Source: an uncultured Lachnospiraceae bacterium
GTDB taxonomy: Bacteria; Bacillota_A; Clostridia; Lachnospirales; Lachnospiraceae
Direction: 5' to 3'
Length of the DNA stretch: 7,096 nt
Assembly: GCA_902787595.1 (NCBI GenBank)
Contig: CADAHD010000114.1
Location: forward strand, 1-7,096
Numbering within the stretch: the first letter of the stretch is position 1; the number at the start of each line of letters is the position of its first letter. The notes under the pieces were generated by a model that ran no database searches, was not told where the DNA came from, and saw only the letters and a list, made by a program, of their open reading frames with translations. Made by a program: the position numbers and the translations under genes. Below are positions 6,744 through 7,096 of this stretch, piece after piece.

Positions 6744-7096
6744 ATGAAGGTTTCGGTTGCAATGTGCACCTATAACGGAACTAAATATCTGAAGGAGCAG
6801 CTTGACAGCATCCTTGGGCAGACCTTGCCCCCGGATGAGATCGTGATCACCGATGACTGCAGCAGCGACGGCACTGCAGATCTTGCGGAGCAGCTTTTAT
6901 CCGAAAGCAGCATTTCTTACAAAGTTATCATAAACGAAAAGAACAGCGGCGTACGCGTATCCTTCGGCAATTGCATACGCGCCTGCAGCGGGGATGTTAT
7001 ATTTACGGCTGACCAGGACGATGTATGGGACAAAGAAAAGATAAGGCTTTTCATGGATGAATTTGAAAATGATGAAAGCTGTGTCTTTGTATTCAG
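6744..7096 (+). CDS. GT2 glycosyltransferase, rhamnosyltransferase-like, N-terminal fragment
   Basis: The first 117 codons of a gene that runs off the right edge; the frame is open to the last base. MKVSVAMCTYNGTKYLKEQL (residues 1-20) is the classic start of a GT2 family GT-A domain. PDEIVITDDCSSDGT (30-44) provides the first acidic pair (Asp37, Asp38) for nucleotide binding. NEKNSGVRVSFGNCI (64-78) follows, and FTADQDDVWDKEKI (87-100) holds the metal-binding DQDD site. The A/C-DQDD-x-W form is common in GT2 enzymes that transfer rhamnose from dTDP-rhamnose, so rhamnose is a reasonable but unproven guess. Acceptor and linkage cannot be inferred, and the C-terminal acceptor region is outside the window. 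The start follows the previous stop by 21 bases and has GGAGAGG at 6728-6734. Confidence 0.85.
   Translation, partial: MKVSVAMCTYNGTKYLKEQLDSILGQTLPPDEIVITDDCSSDGTADLAEQLLSESSISYKVIINEKNSGVRVSFGNCIRACSGDVIFTADQDDVWDKEKIRLFMDEFENDESCVFVF

Noticed and set aside
6722..6775. ATG overlapping the TAA stop of the GT-D-like gene
   Set aside because: The frame closes after 17 codons, while ATG 6744 has a ribosome site and gives a clear GT2 N-terminus.

Overview
The window is a piece of a surface-glycan biosynthesis locus (capsule, exopolysaccharide or cell-wall/lipid-linked oligosaccharide). All genes lie on the + strand and are packed as one apparent operon. Five complete genes are flanked by the tail of one glycosyltransferase gene at the left edge and the head of another at the right edge. 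No RNA gene, mobile element, CRISPR array, integrase, terminator or convincing promoter was seen. No non-coding stretch exceeds about 71 bases.

The organism looks like a low-to-moderate GC Firmicute, most likely Clostridia of the Lachnospiraceae type (Butyrivibrio/Roseburia-like). The reasons are strong AAGGAG-type ribosome binding sites, frequent ATA (Ile) and AGA/AGG (Arg) codons, a purine-rich sense strand, one TTG start, and the general flavour of the proteins. This is an inference from composition and protein style, not a proven placement.

Layout: (1) 1-192, C-terminus of a GT4-type glycosyltransferase. (2) 189-1178, a glycosyltransferase of the fucosyltransferase/NodZ-like GT-B superfamily. 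(3) 1250-2377, a GT-A glycosyltransferase of the type often misnamed 'hemolytic protein HlpA-like'. (4) 2374-3972, a KpsC/KpsS-like capsule-synthesis glycosyltransferase. (5) 3969-5735, a full-length ABC exporter resembling the lipid-linked oligosaccharide flippase PglK. (6) 5766-6722, an unnamed protein with features of GT-D-fold glycosyltransferases. (7) 6744 to the edge, the N-terminus of a GT2 enzyme with a rhamnosyltransferase-like DQDD motif.

Three junctions are 4-base ATGA overlaps (189-192, 2374-2377, 3969-3972), which implies translational coupling. The other junctions have short gaps with good Shine-Dalgarno sites.

A working model is that several cytoplasmic transferases from at least four structural classes build a hetero-oligosaccharide on a lipid carrier, one sugar per enzyme, and the ABC protein flips the finished product across the membrane. 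No Wzx, Wzy, Wzm/Wzt, priming transferase or sugar-nucleotide synthesis gene is in view, so the lipid, the sugars and the final polymer cannot be named from this window. The most interesting points are the PglK-like flippase inside a multi-transferase operon of a probable Gram-positive, the altered motif in the fucosyltransferase-like protein, the Kps-like enzyme where Kdo is not expected, and the GT-D-like protein lacking the usual Asp of the DxE motif.
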